A stretch of DNA of 64,000 nt, from contig OX457029.1 of assembly GCA_949752745.1 (NCBI GenBank), positions 44,254,500-44,318,499 on the forward strand, read 5' to 3'. Positions 1-12,351 of the stretch are shown here, one piece after another. The notes under the pieces are model-generated. The model was not told where the DNA came from. It saw nothing but the letters and a program-made list of their open reading frames with translations, and did no database searches. The DNA comes from Protula sp. h YS-2021 (lineage: Eukaryota > Annelida > Polychaeta > Sabellida > Serpulidae). Every line of letters begins with the position of its first letter. Within the stretch, counting starts at the first letter, position 1. A program made the translations under genes and the position numbers.

Positions 1-536
1 TATCGGTTTTGGCACACAATGACCTGAAATAAACCGGATAAAAGTCAATTTTCCCGTGACGTTATGAGCTGGTTCCCACCTCCGATACTATTGGGTGTTT
101 TCTTAGTCTGTTTTTGCGGTGGTAAAAACAGACATCGTTTCCATGATTCAAGCCAGAAAATCCAAAATTATTGTCCGACTGTACCGGCCGTCTCAAGATA
201 TTGAAGAAGCTGTCCTGCGCATGGGTGGTATCGTAGTTTTCGTCTTTGAAAAATTGTTTGTCACATTAACTTCTATTTATTTAAGTGGTTATATTGACTA
301 ATGGTTTCACTGATACATAATGTTAGTTCATGTTTAGTCTCTTGAGTATCTGTATGTAGAAAGCACGTGCAGAAACCGAAAACTAACAACTGACAGCACA
401 TACCACCAAGATTACACATTATTCAGCAAAAACGGCATAGGTATGAATATTTTGACTATGCTCCAAAAACTCTATGATTTCTGTTAACCACAGTGGGATA
501 TCTGAGTAACCACCACCAATGGCACGGTGAGAAAGT

Positions 537-640
537 CGGCCTAATTCGGAATCGATCTTAATTCAGGTTGAGGGGTCAAATGGTGAGGGGTCGGCCTAAT
601 TCGAAATCGATTTTAATTCAGGTCGAGGGGTCAAATGGTT
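537..640. repeat. two-copy tandem repeat, unit about 53 bp
   Basis: Two adjacent near-identical copies of a unit containing 'cggcctaattcg', 'aatcgat' and 'gaggggtcaaatgg'. Nothing coding is seen here. The rest of 1-2500 is AT-rich DNA in which I see no gene. Confidence 0.7.
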
Positions 641-2535
641 AACAAAGAAAATGCAAAATACACATTATTACAAAAAACTTTATTTAAAAACCCATACACC
701 GTTCAATTGTATGGGTCTTCAATTCCTTGGTCACTCTCATCTCTTTCCAAAAATCTTGGTAAGCAATAAAAACAAAACTATATAGTGTATTTCGTCAGAA
801 TTTAATGTCACTATTAAAACAATTTTATCAAGAATTATTTGCGTATGAGAGCGATTGCCTACCAAGTGAAAATTATCAGGGAACTTGCTAACTAAGAAGC
901 TGAGATCGCTGTTAATTTAGTCCAGATGCAAAAGGGCGCATTATGACACTGTTTGGCTGATAATATTGTTTGTGCTTTGATTATCAAATACTTAATATAT
1001 ACGTTTTTTCTACACCACTAGGTGTTTAAATATGTATTTGATATTGTCTGTGAATAATCAACACAAGATTCTTTGCCACGTTGCTTCACGTGTCTAAGAA
1101 TGCCGTAAATCCGACATACTATTCAATCAATTTTATGCACCTGTTTATCATCTGGCTAACTCGCAGTAATATTTACAACAAAAGCATTTTCCCCAGAATT
1201 TAGATTCTGCTTTTGAACGTCTTTCTTACGTATCAGAAACATAAGCAGAATGTACCAGAAAAACATACACTACATTTTGTACCTCATAAAACTGTATTAT
1301 TCGTGGTTGAAATATACATTAATAATAGCAACAGAAATTAATATGTGCTGTAAATATGCTGGAAACGAAATATAAAAAATCGCTTTCATTTAGATATAAT
1401 CAAATCAGTTATAATTTAGCTATGCCCATCTTGAATCATTGCTATCTCGAACATAATTTACAAAATCATTATTTAGCTTTTTCAAATTTCTCATTGAATG
1501 TAGAATTTTAAAAATGATCTAGAGATACAAATAATTGGATTAGAGATAAGTGTAATTGAATTAAAGATCGCAGGAATTCTGAATTAAAATTAAAAACCCC
1601 ACTGTATAAATGTGGCGTGTGTTGTGCTCAGCTGTTTTAGGTACAATATATTTCATTTATATATTTATACATTTATCTACGTCATTTGAACGATTAACCA
1701 GGGAATCATAGTTTCTTCTGTAATGTTAATATAAGGTAATAATTTACATGAAAGCAATTTTTGTATACCCTGTATGTATATGGTAAAACGGTTATATTGG
1801 GAAATAGATATTTGACAAAAAGTTTATATTGTTTCTGTGTCCAGTTTCGATTCCTGGTCCAGTCACACTTTTAAAATTAATTCTGTTTCTTTCATTAATT
1901 TAATAAAACTTTCATATATTAGTTTTTCTTTGAATTATAGTCTCATAAAGTAGTTTTTTGCAAGATCAGTATTTACACGCACATTTCCTGCCAAAATGGA
2001 TACCCGTCGATGCGTCGAGGCATAGTGTGCTCACAACTTACGGTTGTAATGTCGCATATGATGATGTGCTCGTACATAATTTTTGATACTTATGCCCCGT
2101 TCCAAACCGTCATTAGCAATTCAGTTATGACATCCATGTTTTGCCGTCTTGAAAACTGTATTGAAGACCAACATCCATTTTCTTGTTTCTGGTCTTTGGT
2201 ACAGAAAATTTTCATTTTGAAGTTTTGTAAGAAATATTGATCATAATTCCCAAGGAAAAGATAAGAGTTACACAGAAGTTGTCTATGAAGCAGACATTGT
2301 TTTTAACATTGTTCATGCCTACAATGCAATAAAATAAATTAAACAACATTAAAAACAAAGCTGTCTGTGCTATAGAAAAAAATCCGAAATTTAAGAGTTG
2401 CACCAGTCATTTGGTCAGGAACAAGAACATAAAAATAATAATAAAATACTAATTACCATTATCATAAACAGCAATGCCATATTTTTTATATTATTTATCA
2501 GTTTATTTCTATTATTAATAAAATCTTCTTTTCAG

Positions 2536-2682
2536 TTTGGCGCACAGATGTTCCTTAAAGGAGAACAATTTTCAGAATTTATAATAACTGTAGCAAACAT
2601 GGAGCGCATGAATCAATGGCCGAAGCAAAAACTCATGACAATGCGGAAACACGAAACTGTAATTTTCAACAACCAACTTTAG
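2536..2682 (+). other. possible isolated exon (uncertain)
   Basis: A pyrimidine-rich acceptor (ttcttttcag, ending at 2535) precedes 48 open codons ending in TAG at 2682. The peptide is charged and contains several methionines, and I recognise no domain. No upstream partner exon could be linked, so this may be a chance open frame or the last exon of a gene. The surrounding 2700-3480 holds no other gene that I can support. Confidence 0.15.
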
Positions 2683-3494
2683 TTGTCAAAATAAACATAG
2701 GTGGTTTAACGTAGGCATTGATTCCAAAATGCAAAATACAGAAGAAACAATCTTCTATTTTTACAAATTGTTAATCTCGAGCACGGAGAATTGCATATTT
2801 TTTTTTTACAAAATTATAGCTGTTTCAATGCAACAACATCTTGGAGTGGAACTGAATAGTGACAACAATAGTTTAATAGGTAATGTTTTTTCCGTACCTC
2901 ACCCCTCGTAAAACAAACATAAAGTGACTCATGGTACATGACATAAAGTGACTCAACGGTATTTTTCGTTGTGGACAGCTTATACTTTTCCGCTTATTCA
3001 CATTTTGGCGCATAAAATTTTGCTGCATAGATGGTTAGCATAAATTTAGCTCCTTCTTTGCCAAAACTATCGCTTTACCTTCAGCCATGGCCCACTTGGA
3101 CCGAACACATCCTACCTACTGCTTGACAGCAGCATATTTGTTGTGACACATAAGTGCAAGTGCTTATTGGGAAAGGACAGCAATAACAACCAATAAAGCC
3201 TTTTCTAGAAGTTTCTTTACTTTTTCTAGAAGTTTCTTTACCACCGAACATTTATCAGTTTCATCATCAAATGAAGAGTCGGGGGTTATCTAAGTTGATT
3301 AGGGCGTTGGTATGATAAACCCAAAATCCCTGGGTTTTACATCAGTCATGGTGCTATAATGAGGACTGACGTTCACTTTAATTGTGCTTGTTGCATAAAA
3401 GTCATTGGTCATTTTACATGTTACTGAATAAAATGCGAAATTTCCAAATTCTGAATTTTCCTGTCATCTCTTTACATATTTCAGATTACATTGT

Positions 3495-3701
3495 ATGACC
3501 TATGAGCAAATTTTATATGCAATGATTCATGAATGGATCAACGTTTTTGCGAGCATTTACCGAAAGATACGGCAAACTTGCGGCGTACAATGCGATATAG
3601 GAGAAGTAAGACTAAAACAGCGCCATCAAGCCGGATCAAGATGTGCCGCAATACAAACTAAAGTTAACACTTTTGACTTGTTTTACATGTTAGTCAAGTA
3701 G
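3495..3701 (+). pseudogene. possible relic of exon 4 of the local secreted-protein family
   Basis: A 68-residue open frame follows an acceptor-like 'atatttcag'. It resembles exon 4 of the family genes: an amphipathic helix (ILYAMIHEW at the start), cysteines, then C-x3-Q as in family genes 3 and 4. However, the frame after the acceptor is not phase 0, no phase-0 donor ends it (TAG follows), and no neighbouring exons were found. If related, it is a decayed extra copy about 3 kb upstream of gene 1. The similarity is by eye only. Confidence 0.22.
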
Positions 3702-3815
3702 GTTGTGTTGCGACATATGTTATTTCATCTTTTTCTGCCACTGAAGTACTGTGCAATCCACAAAGAGATAAGATCTATAATAGATCTATGTATGTCATTA
3801 TATATATATACATGT

Positions 3816-3818
<3 letters not shown>

Positions 3819-3886
<68 letters not shown>
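3819..3886. repeat. (GA)n microsatellite
   Basis: About 34 GA dinucleotides without interruption, preceded by a short TA run. The long Arg-Glu and Ser-Leu frames across it are artefacts of the repeat. From 3890 to 5222 I see only AT-rich non-coding sequence. Confidence 0.95.
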
Positions 3887-3889
<3 letters not shown>

Positions 3890-5222
3890 TACGTGATATA
3901 CTTGTCTTGGTTTTAGTAACACTTTACATCTAATCGTACATCTCATCCATCATTACGTTATCATCGAAAACATTTACTGTACTTTTCTATAAGAAATAGG
4001 CTATGGAGTATTACGTGGCTACTGCTAAACCATTTTGATGTTTGTTGCGCATTCATGCATTGAACACACAATCAATGACATATCATCAAACGTAACTACC
4101 CTTTGAGTCTCTAAACCTACACAATTTGCTTTGCAAATTTGCTATATAGATACACTTTTCTCAATAACTTCTGCAAAAACTATACCGTAAACGTTTAAAT
4201 TTCCTGCTGTAATTAAGTCAGCATTGGAGAGCGATTTTGCTCTTTTATTCTCAGCAAATCTTTCCTTGTAACTGGTCAAAAAGACCAAAAGCTCGAAATT
4301 GAGTGCCGGAGCTATCCATTTTGGTCCTGTGTAAAATTTTGAAAAGCGCTGTGTTTTATATAATATATTTTTCTTCCCACATAAACGATAACAAAGCCTG
4401 GGTAGCCTCTTGTGGAACAGAACAGAAAACAGTGTTCGCTCACATTTGCATAAGGTGCTTTAATATCAGTTTAAGGATAAAATTATTGAAAACATATAGA
4501 TTTACAACTGATAGGTTTGAAATCTAGTTATAGCCCTCCCAGTCTACTGCATAGCATTTTCCCACCGATCCTTAACTTTCTTCCGCCCCATCATTTTGGC
4601 TAAATATATTCACCCGTAGATTTTTTCAGATAAAAGAAATCAAGGAACTTTCAAGTTACTTTTATTTTCTACTTCATTCATCCGCATTAATCCGTCAAAA
4701 GTGTGATTGATGTATGTTTACAATGTAGAAACTTTTATGAAGAAGCGAAGTGCCGCTCTAGTTATTATATTTTAGGTAACTAAAAACACTTAGCTTAATC
4801 GTGTTCATTTTGCTGGAAATTCAATCTCCATTGCATCCTTCTTGCTAAGATCATTAATACGATTGTCTTCTGATAAATAAATCAAAACAAAAAGACAAAT
4901 CTTGCTTCTTTTTTCTTTAATTAAAAATATGCGAATGTCAACTACTTGAAAAAAAAAATTTTCCTGTAATTATCCAACGAATATTAAGCTGAATTTTGTG
5001 CAAATATAGTCCTATTTCGGACATTGTAGTGCAGTCTCTTTTAATTTCCCAGCCGCTTCTGCATAATATGAACCTGGTTAATTCGGACACCTCCTTGTTC
5101 CGGGCAAGAGATACATTTTTTAAAGACCCATTTTAAGCTTCACTGTATGATTAACACGTGCATTTCGGACATCGTAATGACGCCATCCTTGATTGATGTT
5201 GCCAACAAAGATGTGCCACAAA

Positions 5223-5821
5223 CCCAGCAAACACTAAGACGTCAGAATGACGTCGGGTCGACGTCGTAACCCGACGTTTCCGACGTCGGACTGACGTGCC
5301 GGTTTTTTGTATATGAAATGGAACCGACGTCGGGTTTTCAACGTCAGAATGGCGTCGGGTTCCGACCTAAATCCGACGTCGGAATTACGTCGGTTTTAGG
5401 TTGTATATGAAATTGGAACCGACGTCGGATTCCGACCTTAAACTGACTAGAGTTATATAATTAATAGATAATTAATCATTAAACTGCTGTTGTGAAATAC
5501 ATACGAAAGCATTTTCCATGTACGTTTTTACAATATAGGAAGAAAAATACCGACGCGCCATCGAAATTCTAAAATTTTCATGTAAAATTACGTTTTTTCT
5601 TCCTCTTTTTCAAAATGACTTCCACTTCCGGTGAGGGATAATAATGTTCATCGCTTTTTGGTCGTTTTTTGCAACGTCGGAATGACGTCAGAAAACCGAC
5701 GTCGCCTCGACGTCGGAATAAAGTCGGGTTTTGGGGTAATAGGTCAGAATATGGTTGTGAAGTCGTCGCGACCAAAATCCAACCTTTTTTCAACCAAAAA
5801 AGACGTCGGTTGTTTGCTGGG
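5223..5821. mobile_element. MITE-like element rich in GACGTC, copy 1
   Basis: A 599-bp block bounded by inverted termini CCCAGCAAAC at the left and GTTTGCTGGG at the right. Both flanks carry many copies of GACGTCGG and GACGTC, arranged as mirror and inverted repeats, around an AT-rich core near 5450-5560. It has no transposase. A second copy at 25519-26031 shares both ends and the core, which makes this a dispersed non-autonomous family. The frames read across the arms are not genes. The sequence after it, 5830-6380, holds no recognisable gene. Confidence 0.7.
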
Positions 5822-6383
5822 AACAATATGACTGCTCTTATTTGCGAAATGTATAATCCCGAAATGATCTTCCAGTCTCAAGTGGGTTATATGTGTAAGT
5901 ATCTGATATTACTCAATCAAATGCCGGTCAAATTGTCGGTGAAATGAACTGAATGATGCTATTAACCAGAATTGAAAATGGAATCAAAAGGGGAGCATAA
6001 TTGTAAAAATATTGTTGGCGGGCCTGTCAGAAAATTATGTGACATAGAGCCTTTACCCCTCACGTTTTGACTACCAGTTATCTACCCTCTTTTAATTTCT
6101 TCACCTTTTCTGTTGGCAGGGGAGGGGTTAGGAGTAGTAACCCACACATAAATTTCTTCCTGTTTTTATTTTCATGCAGAGTCTATGCATTGGTATAAAC
6201 CTAACGTGCCGTAATGTCCTTATTCTAATTTGCATCCATGGCTATTGAACGTCGTAGTGCAGATTCAGTGGCAGAAAAATTTCACTCCTCGTAATGTGCA
6301 TAGCCTGTACCACAAAAATACAAAATTCCCCCCACTCATTTTCGTTGTTGGGGTATTTCCCTGTCGGATTTCGGTGTAAAATG

Positions 6384-6390
6384 TATAAAA
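6384..6390 (+). promoter_or_regulatory. candidate TATA box of family gene 1
   Basis: TATAAAA followed by GG lies 110-116 bp before the proposed start codon at 6500. A second TATA-like motif (TATATAAAG, about 6459-6467) lies only about 35 bp before the ATG. Either could set the start site; the upstream one leaves a normal short 5' leader. Confidence 0.4.
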
Positions 6391-6499
6391 GGAATATGTG
6401 TTCTGTAAGGTAAGTTTTAAAAAGTAGTGTTAACTAAACACAGAACAAACTTTGAATTTATATAAAGTTCTATGCATAACTATTACAGCAGATAACAAA

Positions 6500-9400
6500 A
6501 TGGCGTTTCGTGTACTGTCTTTTTCGACGTGTAAGTATGCGATGCTCGACATATTTTTGTGAATCATTTTTAGGCATCGTTAAGAAACTTAATTCATTTA
6601 TTGGCACTTGTTTGATTTTCGAATTAATGTCAGCAACTGTTCGTTATCAGAAAATGACAACTGATATTCAAGCTCTAAAGACACAGCATAGACAGAATCT
6701 ACTACATTTTTTTTCTATTTTTTTCTCTTACTCACAAAACCGTAACTTCACTGGACCGTAATTTGACCAAAGGTTAACTAGACCATGGAGTCTGGTTGAC
6801 AATGTAGTCTAGTCATTTTTTGTTTTGCAGGTGCGTTTGCATTCTCCACGTTGATATGCTCTTTGGAATTGGTCATGAACCTTACAACACACCATGACCC
6901 CCACTCAAAGTATCCACGTGGTTTAAGTAACGAGCTTGTATCAACAATACTTCAGTACAACAGTACCCAGTTTGATGTTCACGACAATGTCAGCACCCGT
7001 TCGTTGTTCGTCAATCCAAGCCAGTGCGTTCATGTACACCAACACATGAACTCAACGGATTGCCCTGCTCAGGGTGCTATTGCTTCTTCATTCTCATCCT
7101 TCAACTCGCATCCACTGACTCGGTATGGTGGCGACCAGAAAACGTGCTCCGATGGCTTTCAGTTAATGAAATGTGCAGATATGGCATTTGATGAAACCAA
7201 CAGGAGTTTTGAAATGGAGGTAAGATTAACTGTTTTTCAATCCCGGGCGGGAAGGGGGGTTCCGAGGCGCGAAGGCAACATAAAAATAGGGTGTTTCTGT
7301 TTATTTTATCACGAGTCCCCAAGAAAAAGGGGAAATTTGTTAACATGACAGAGTTGGATGAGGTTATAATATTGTGACAATGTTTCGTTACTATATTTCG
7401 GTGAAATGACGTTATCTTAAAGTTAGGCTTCGTTGGTAAATACGATGAAACTCGCGAAAATATCGAAGGGTCGATTTTTATGTGTCACCTGGAATCTAAA
7501 TAGCATTGTCTGAATTGTTCCGGTAGAAACAAATTGTTCTTTAGTCGGTTCCTTGGATTTCTTAAAAGTCTGTTTGCCCTCGGTATTTTTTTTTACTTTG
7601 GGTACTTGCATTTTTGCACACTTATCAAATAGAAGTACCTCAAGATTTTGTACATTGTCTGAGGACCTTGCATTGTGTGTGTGTGTTTATCTTTAGAAGC
7701 TGTAGGAAATGACCTATGATAGTTTGTGCATTTGATGGTAACTTTATTCAATTTTCGATACATTTAAATAGATTTTAATTTATTTCAGTGTTCCTATGAC
7801 TTCATACAGAGCTTTGTGCGAGCATTCGATTGCACCTGCCAGGACCTGGCAGACGCCACTTACGAAATGATGGACGGGGAAGACTATTTTCCTGCTGATC
7901 CAACATTCGATCCATCCGCTTCTGTTGAGGTGAGTGACTTAATGACCACTAGCATTACTGTAAATAACCGGGGCCGCCGATGGCCGGGTATACTATTTGA
8001 GAGCAAAGACGCGTAGTTACTGTTGGGACGTAAAGAATTAATGAACACGGAAGTTTACGTTTAGTCTTTTATTGACGAAATAACCTTTATGTAATTTACT
8101 GCTCACACGCTTTAACAACAAAGAGCGTACAGAAAAATAACAACTAGATATCGTTCGTAACGCAGACAGAAAACAGAAACAGAGCTAGCAAGGCGAGGAA
8201 TGCGTCGCTATGGCTTTCTAACTAACAATAGAGAGCTCTTAAAGGTCCTCGTATACGTCTGATACAGCTGATCGGCGACGTACAAACTTTCGAGGATCAC
8301 TTTCGACGATTCTCTGCAAGCAGAGAAATAAAATACCTGACGTTTAAAAACAGAAAACTGACATATAAAAACATGGAATTACTCACTCATTTAAATGCTG
8401 TTATCCTATTGAAAGGCGTTCAGAAACGCACTCATTATCCGTTATTTTCACCATTGTACAATATCCCTTGAAATAATTACCGACGACAACGTCAATATGG
8501 AAACAAACACTGTTTAAAACACTTCAAATTCACGATCTTCAAAAATTAAACTAGCGCAATAATATCCAAATTCTTCAGTATTCACAGACCAATCCGTGCC
8601 GCACTGCTCTTCCTTGTATTCCTAATCTTCTTAATTCCGCGATACTCCAGCTGTTAATACTTCGATGCTTCAGTGAATGATGAGGAACAGTGCGATTTGA
8701 CCCGGATTAAGTACTCGAATGCACAGGGATTAAACCACGTGATTGACAAAAAGCTGCATTCTGACTGGACAACTTTCGCTCCCCTCGAAACGTTTCGGCC
8801 TGCTATATAAGCCGATAACCTCAGATGCTCATGAGGCATCTACCATAAGTGCTAGAGCAAGGGCTAGAGCGGAGCCACACACAATAGCCACAGTACGCTG
8901 ACCCTGCCGCTAATTGCAATTAAGATGGGAAGTTTGGGCTTTAGCCTGACACTTATACATTGAATACACACGCACACTTTCTGTGCATTAAAATAAAGAC
9001 AATAAATAAATAAGAGACAGCAGTAGAACTTTAGACAAACGCTAACGTAACAAAAAATAAACGCGGGAGGCGTTTACAATTACATTAATCGATTAAGCGT
9101 TATTATGTGCACGCTGTAATATCAGCCATGAGTTGTTAATGTTTTTTTTTCGCTCTCTCCCTCTCTTACTGAATGCCTTGCCGGTTGAACTTTGCTTAAG
9201 GACAAAAAAACACCTAAATGAAAGCTAAATTTATTTGCTGATATTTGCATTGCAACAAGGCATTTCTTATTGAATATGCTTTGTTCACAGGAAGCTGCCA
9301 ATGAAGCCATATTGAATATCATCCACTACAAATTTGTGTACGGAAACATAACTTATTATATCAGCGACCAACTATGCCGGAAAGACTCTTATTCTTGTGA

Positions 9401-10284
9401 TGATCCAACGGAAGAAAGCTGTCAAGATTTGCCTCATTATGAGCAACAGTTTATGTGTCAACTGGCTTTACAGATTGACAAAACAAAGCTGACATGGATG
9501 AATCTGGAAAATAGGCACAATTCATGGGTAAGGAATACGTTCCTGGGGAGGGGCCACTTGGTGTCGTATGTGTTGTCATGCGTTTCCAAAAGACGTGGCG
9601 AGAGGTCAGAAGTGGAGTGCCAATATCGTTAAAAAAGAAGGGGTAATTTTCATGCAGTACCCCGTGTTTCCCACAAAGGGGGTGGAGGTGGTCTTTCGGA
9701 ACTGTACTCCGCGTTTCGTTAAAATGGAGTATTATTTCAGACATAGCATTTCGCGTTAAGGGGTATTTTCAAAGAGTCATGAACACGCATTGTAAAACCC
9801 GTAGGTTCGTCAGTACCCCCGCCCCCAATCACCAACCCCCACACGGTAAAAAGTGCAAAATATCATTGCTTTTATTGGATGAATTATTGTCGATTCACAA
9901 ATTAAAACATTTACCTGGAATGCAATTATTCATATGAAATTTTGCGTCGTTGTGCATGAGATCACTTTGTATATTTCTGAAAAATTCTTGTTAAATGGAT
10001 ATTGACTAAAAACGTACTTGTCGAGAATGACATGGAAATGAAACTCATGGACAAAAGGGTTCATATCGTCATCGTTTATGTTTCAGATGGCCGACAACGG
10101 TCTGGAATCAGTCTACAATGACAGCAATGTCCTGATCACCCTACCTGACGACCTTGAAGAGGACATTGTGAGGCACGCTTACATTTTAGTGGCCCTGAAG
10201 CGAGGGAGCGATGCTTTGGCGGCAATACAGCGATACTACGCCGGTGTGACAGCACTGTGTTTGAATCCCGTCATTACAGTTTAA
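6500..10284 (+). CDS. secreted cysteine-containing glycoprotein, family gene 1 (five exons)
   Basis: Exons 6500-6530, 6831-7219, 7789-7929, 9291-9527 and 10087-10284 join to 321 codons, all with GT donors and AG acceptors. Intron phases are 1,0,0,0. The start ATG has A at -3 and G at +4. The first 25 or so residues form a signal peptide (MAFRVLSFST then AFAFSTLIC) split over exons 1 and 2. Exon 2 carries five N-glycosylation sequons and a C-x2-GF-x-L motif. Exon 3 opens C-S-Y-D and has further cysteines at 15 and 17. Exon 4 has C-x6-C-x7-C-x11-C and a sequon. Exon 5 starts MADNG and contains a PDDLEEDIV segment matching PEDLSEYEQ in genes 3 and 4. I do not recognise the protein; it is probably secreted. 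Gene structure is supported by three relatives in the window. Confidence 0.75.
8021..9078 (+). mobile_element. candidate solo LTR inside intron 3 of family gene 1
   Basis: The block starts TGTTGGGACG and ends GTTTACA, so it has TGT...ACA ends, flanked by similar pentamers (gttac left, attac right). A TATA box (ctatataagcc, about 8803) is followed some 180 bp later by several AATAAA motifs (about 8990-9006), an order expected of U3-R-U5. No coding region or second LTR is present. The ends were chosen by eye and could be wrong. It does not disturb the exons on either side. Confidence 0.35.
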
Positions 10285-10551
10285 AATATTACTAGATCTG
10301 TTACTTTTTACGTTTTTACAACGTTTTCTTGTCTTATGTTATTTTGTTATTTTTACATAGTTTTTATGTGAACCTTAAAATAGAGTGCACAGATGGTATT
10401 CCGTCGAATTAATAAGTTGTCAAGTGTTTGCGCATTTTTACATTTGGTGATTTGGTGATTTTCAATTATTAAATTCTTTCGATTCGGTAAGATGTTTCCG
10501 TATGATTCCTTTTCCTACAGTATAGTACAGTATGTTGACCTCAGGGCCACA

Positions 10552-10676
<125 letters not shown>

Positions 10677-10790
10677 AAAGGGTAGTTGTTTAGTTATCGA
10701 TGATTACTTAGACGTATATAGTGCATCTTGTTGATGAACGTGTGGACATTTACAAGGTTATCTCAACTGAGATATTTCCATTTAATTGTT

Positions 10791-11129
10791 TTATGATTGA
10801 CAAATATCTGAGTGAGAAGCATTTAGCTGGTTTTGGGGCGATTTTTCTTGCTGTTTGTTCACTTTGTCGCTGAGAGAGGGTCGAAGCAAGTCAAATCTTG
10901 TGCGTAGGGTTCTGTTAAACATCAACATGCACGGCTTTTCGTGGGTGGTGCAATGCGGGGTATTTCTGTAGGTGATTAGGAAGCTATCCACCTTATGACG
11001 TAACGAAATTTGTCTGTCTTTCATGGATCGTAGCTTTTGCTTAAGCGCTTTCACTGTTATTTCGTCTTGCCCATTACTCTTCGGTGAAAAGGTGGACCAG
11101 TTATGTGTTTGATGCCGTTCTTTTAGCAA
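10791..11129 (-). pseudogene. gypsy integrase, C-terminal part
   Basis: Reads W-S-T-F-S-P-x-S-N-G-Q, then ITVKALKQKL and LITYRNTPHCTT, the classic 'SNGQ ... YRNTPH' stretch of retroelement integrase that contains the third catalytic acidic position (here NGQDE). It is separated from the N-terminal integrase part by a frame break at about 11130-11260. Part of the decayed element. Confidence 0.75.
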
Positions 11130-11262
11130 AAATCCCGAAATTCTTTGGAAGTAAAAGACATGGCATTGTCACTTACAATAACTTTTGGAATTCCGTATGT
11201 GGCGAAGGCCGATCTTAGGGAGTCTAAAACCCCACTTGTTGATGTTGCGTTCTTGATGTCAA

Positions 11263-12276
11263 CTATCGGCCACTTGCTGTATGCATAATTACCAATAATT
11301 GCTTTCCCTCGTACATGGCAAAATCGATGTGAATTCGTTCAAACGGTGATTCTGGATATTTCCACGAATGAAGTGTAGATTCAGGAGGTGTGCTGTGATG
11401 GTGAATACACATTGAACAATTCTGGATTTTCTCTTCAATCATTTTGTCCATGCCTGGAAACCATACATAGGACCTTGCGATCGCTTTTGTTTTCACGATG
11501 CCTTGGTGGTCATCATGGAGCTCGTTAAGAATACGGTTCTGGAGTGCAGATGGTATAATAATACGGTGCCCATACAACAAAACACCTGATTGAGTGCTCA
11601 TTTCATTTCGCCTAGTGTAAAATGGCTCGAATTCCTTATTTTTCTGTGACCATATTCCACTCTGAACTGCTTGATACACACGACTCAACACGGGGTCCTT
11701 TCGTGTCTGTTTGAGAATATCCTCGCTGTTTAAAGGAATTGCATCCAGTTGTCGCAGCTCAAAAACGTCGGCGCGATCATTTTTCAGTGTTGTTTCCTTG
11801 ATTGGGAGAGAGAGACGGGAGAGTGCGTCGCATTTTGAATGTTGTTTAGATGACCGGTACTTGATGGTGTAATTGAGACCTGCAAGGAACAGTGCATATC
11901 CTCGAAGCCGGGCAGCGGTCATCGCCGGGATGGGTTTTTCAGGATGGAATATGCTCGTTAGCGGTTTGTTATCTACCACTAGATAAAAGTGTCTCCCGTA
12001 GAGATAATTATACAGTCTCTTGATTCCCCATACTATGGCTAAAGCTTCTTTCTGAATGTGACTGTAGTTTTTCTCAGCTGCTTTCAATGTTCTTGAAAGA
12101 AAAATAACAGGTCTTTCGGTGTTATCTGGCATAATGTGTGACATGACAACACCAAGTCCATTAGGCCCAGCATCACACTGTACATGCAGAGGCAGATCTG
12201 GGTTGTAGTGCGCCAGAACGCGGTCGCTTGCGATCTCCTTTTTTGCACGCAAAAAGGCATTTTTGTGTATGCCCAT
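11263..12276 (-). pseudogene. gypsy RNase H and N-terminal integrase fragment
   Basis: The 337-residue frame contains RNase H motifs VQCDAGPNGLG (usual CDAS changed to CDAG), KEALAIVWGIKR and VVDNKPL, then CDALSRL. Next comes the integrase zinc-binding region, with ELHDDHQGIVKTK and a C-x2-C (CSMC), and the first catalytic Asp region (IHIDFA). The frame ends soon afterwards and the rest of the integrase continues in another frame at 10791-11129. Degenerate element sequence. Confidence 0.8.
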
Positions 12277-12351
12277 GTCGCCTCATCTGTTGTCAGGTCA
12301 TACAACGGACTCAGTATTCGCGAAATATTGGGTACAAAGCGGTGATAGTAG

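Noticed and set aside
3705..3946. Arg-Glu and Ser-Leu repeat frames
   Set aside because: Both strands of a (GA)n microsatellite.
5578..5947. Overlapping frames on both strands in the GACGTC-rich block
   Set aside because: The frames lie in inverted-repeat arms of a MITE, where stop codons are rare by composition.
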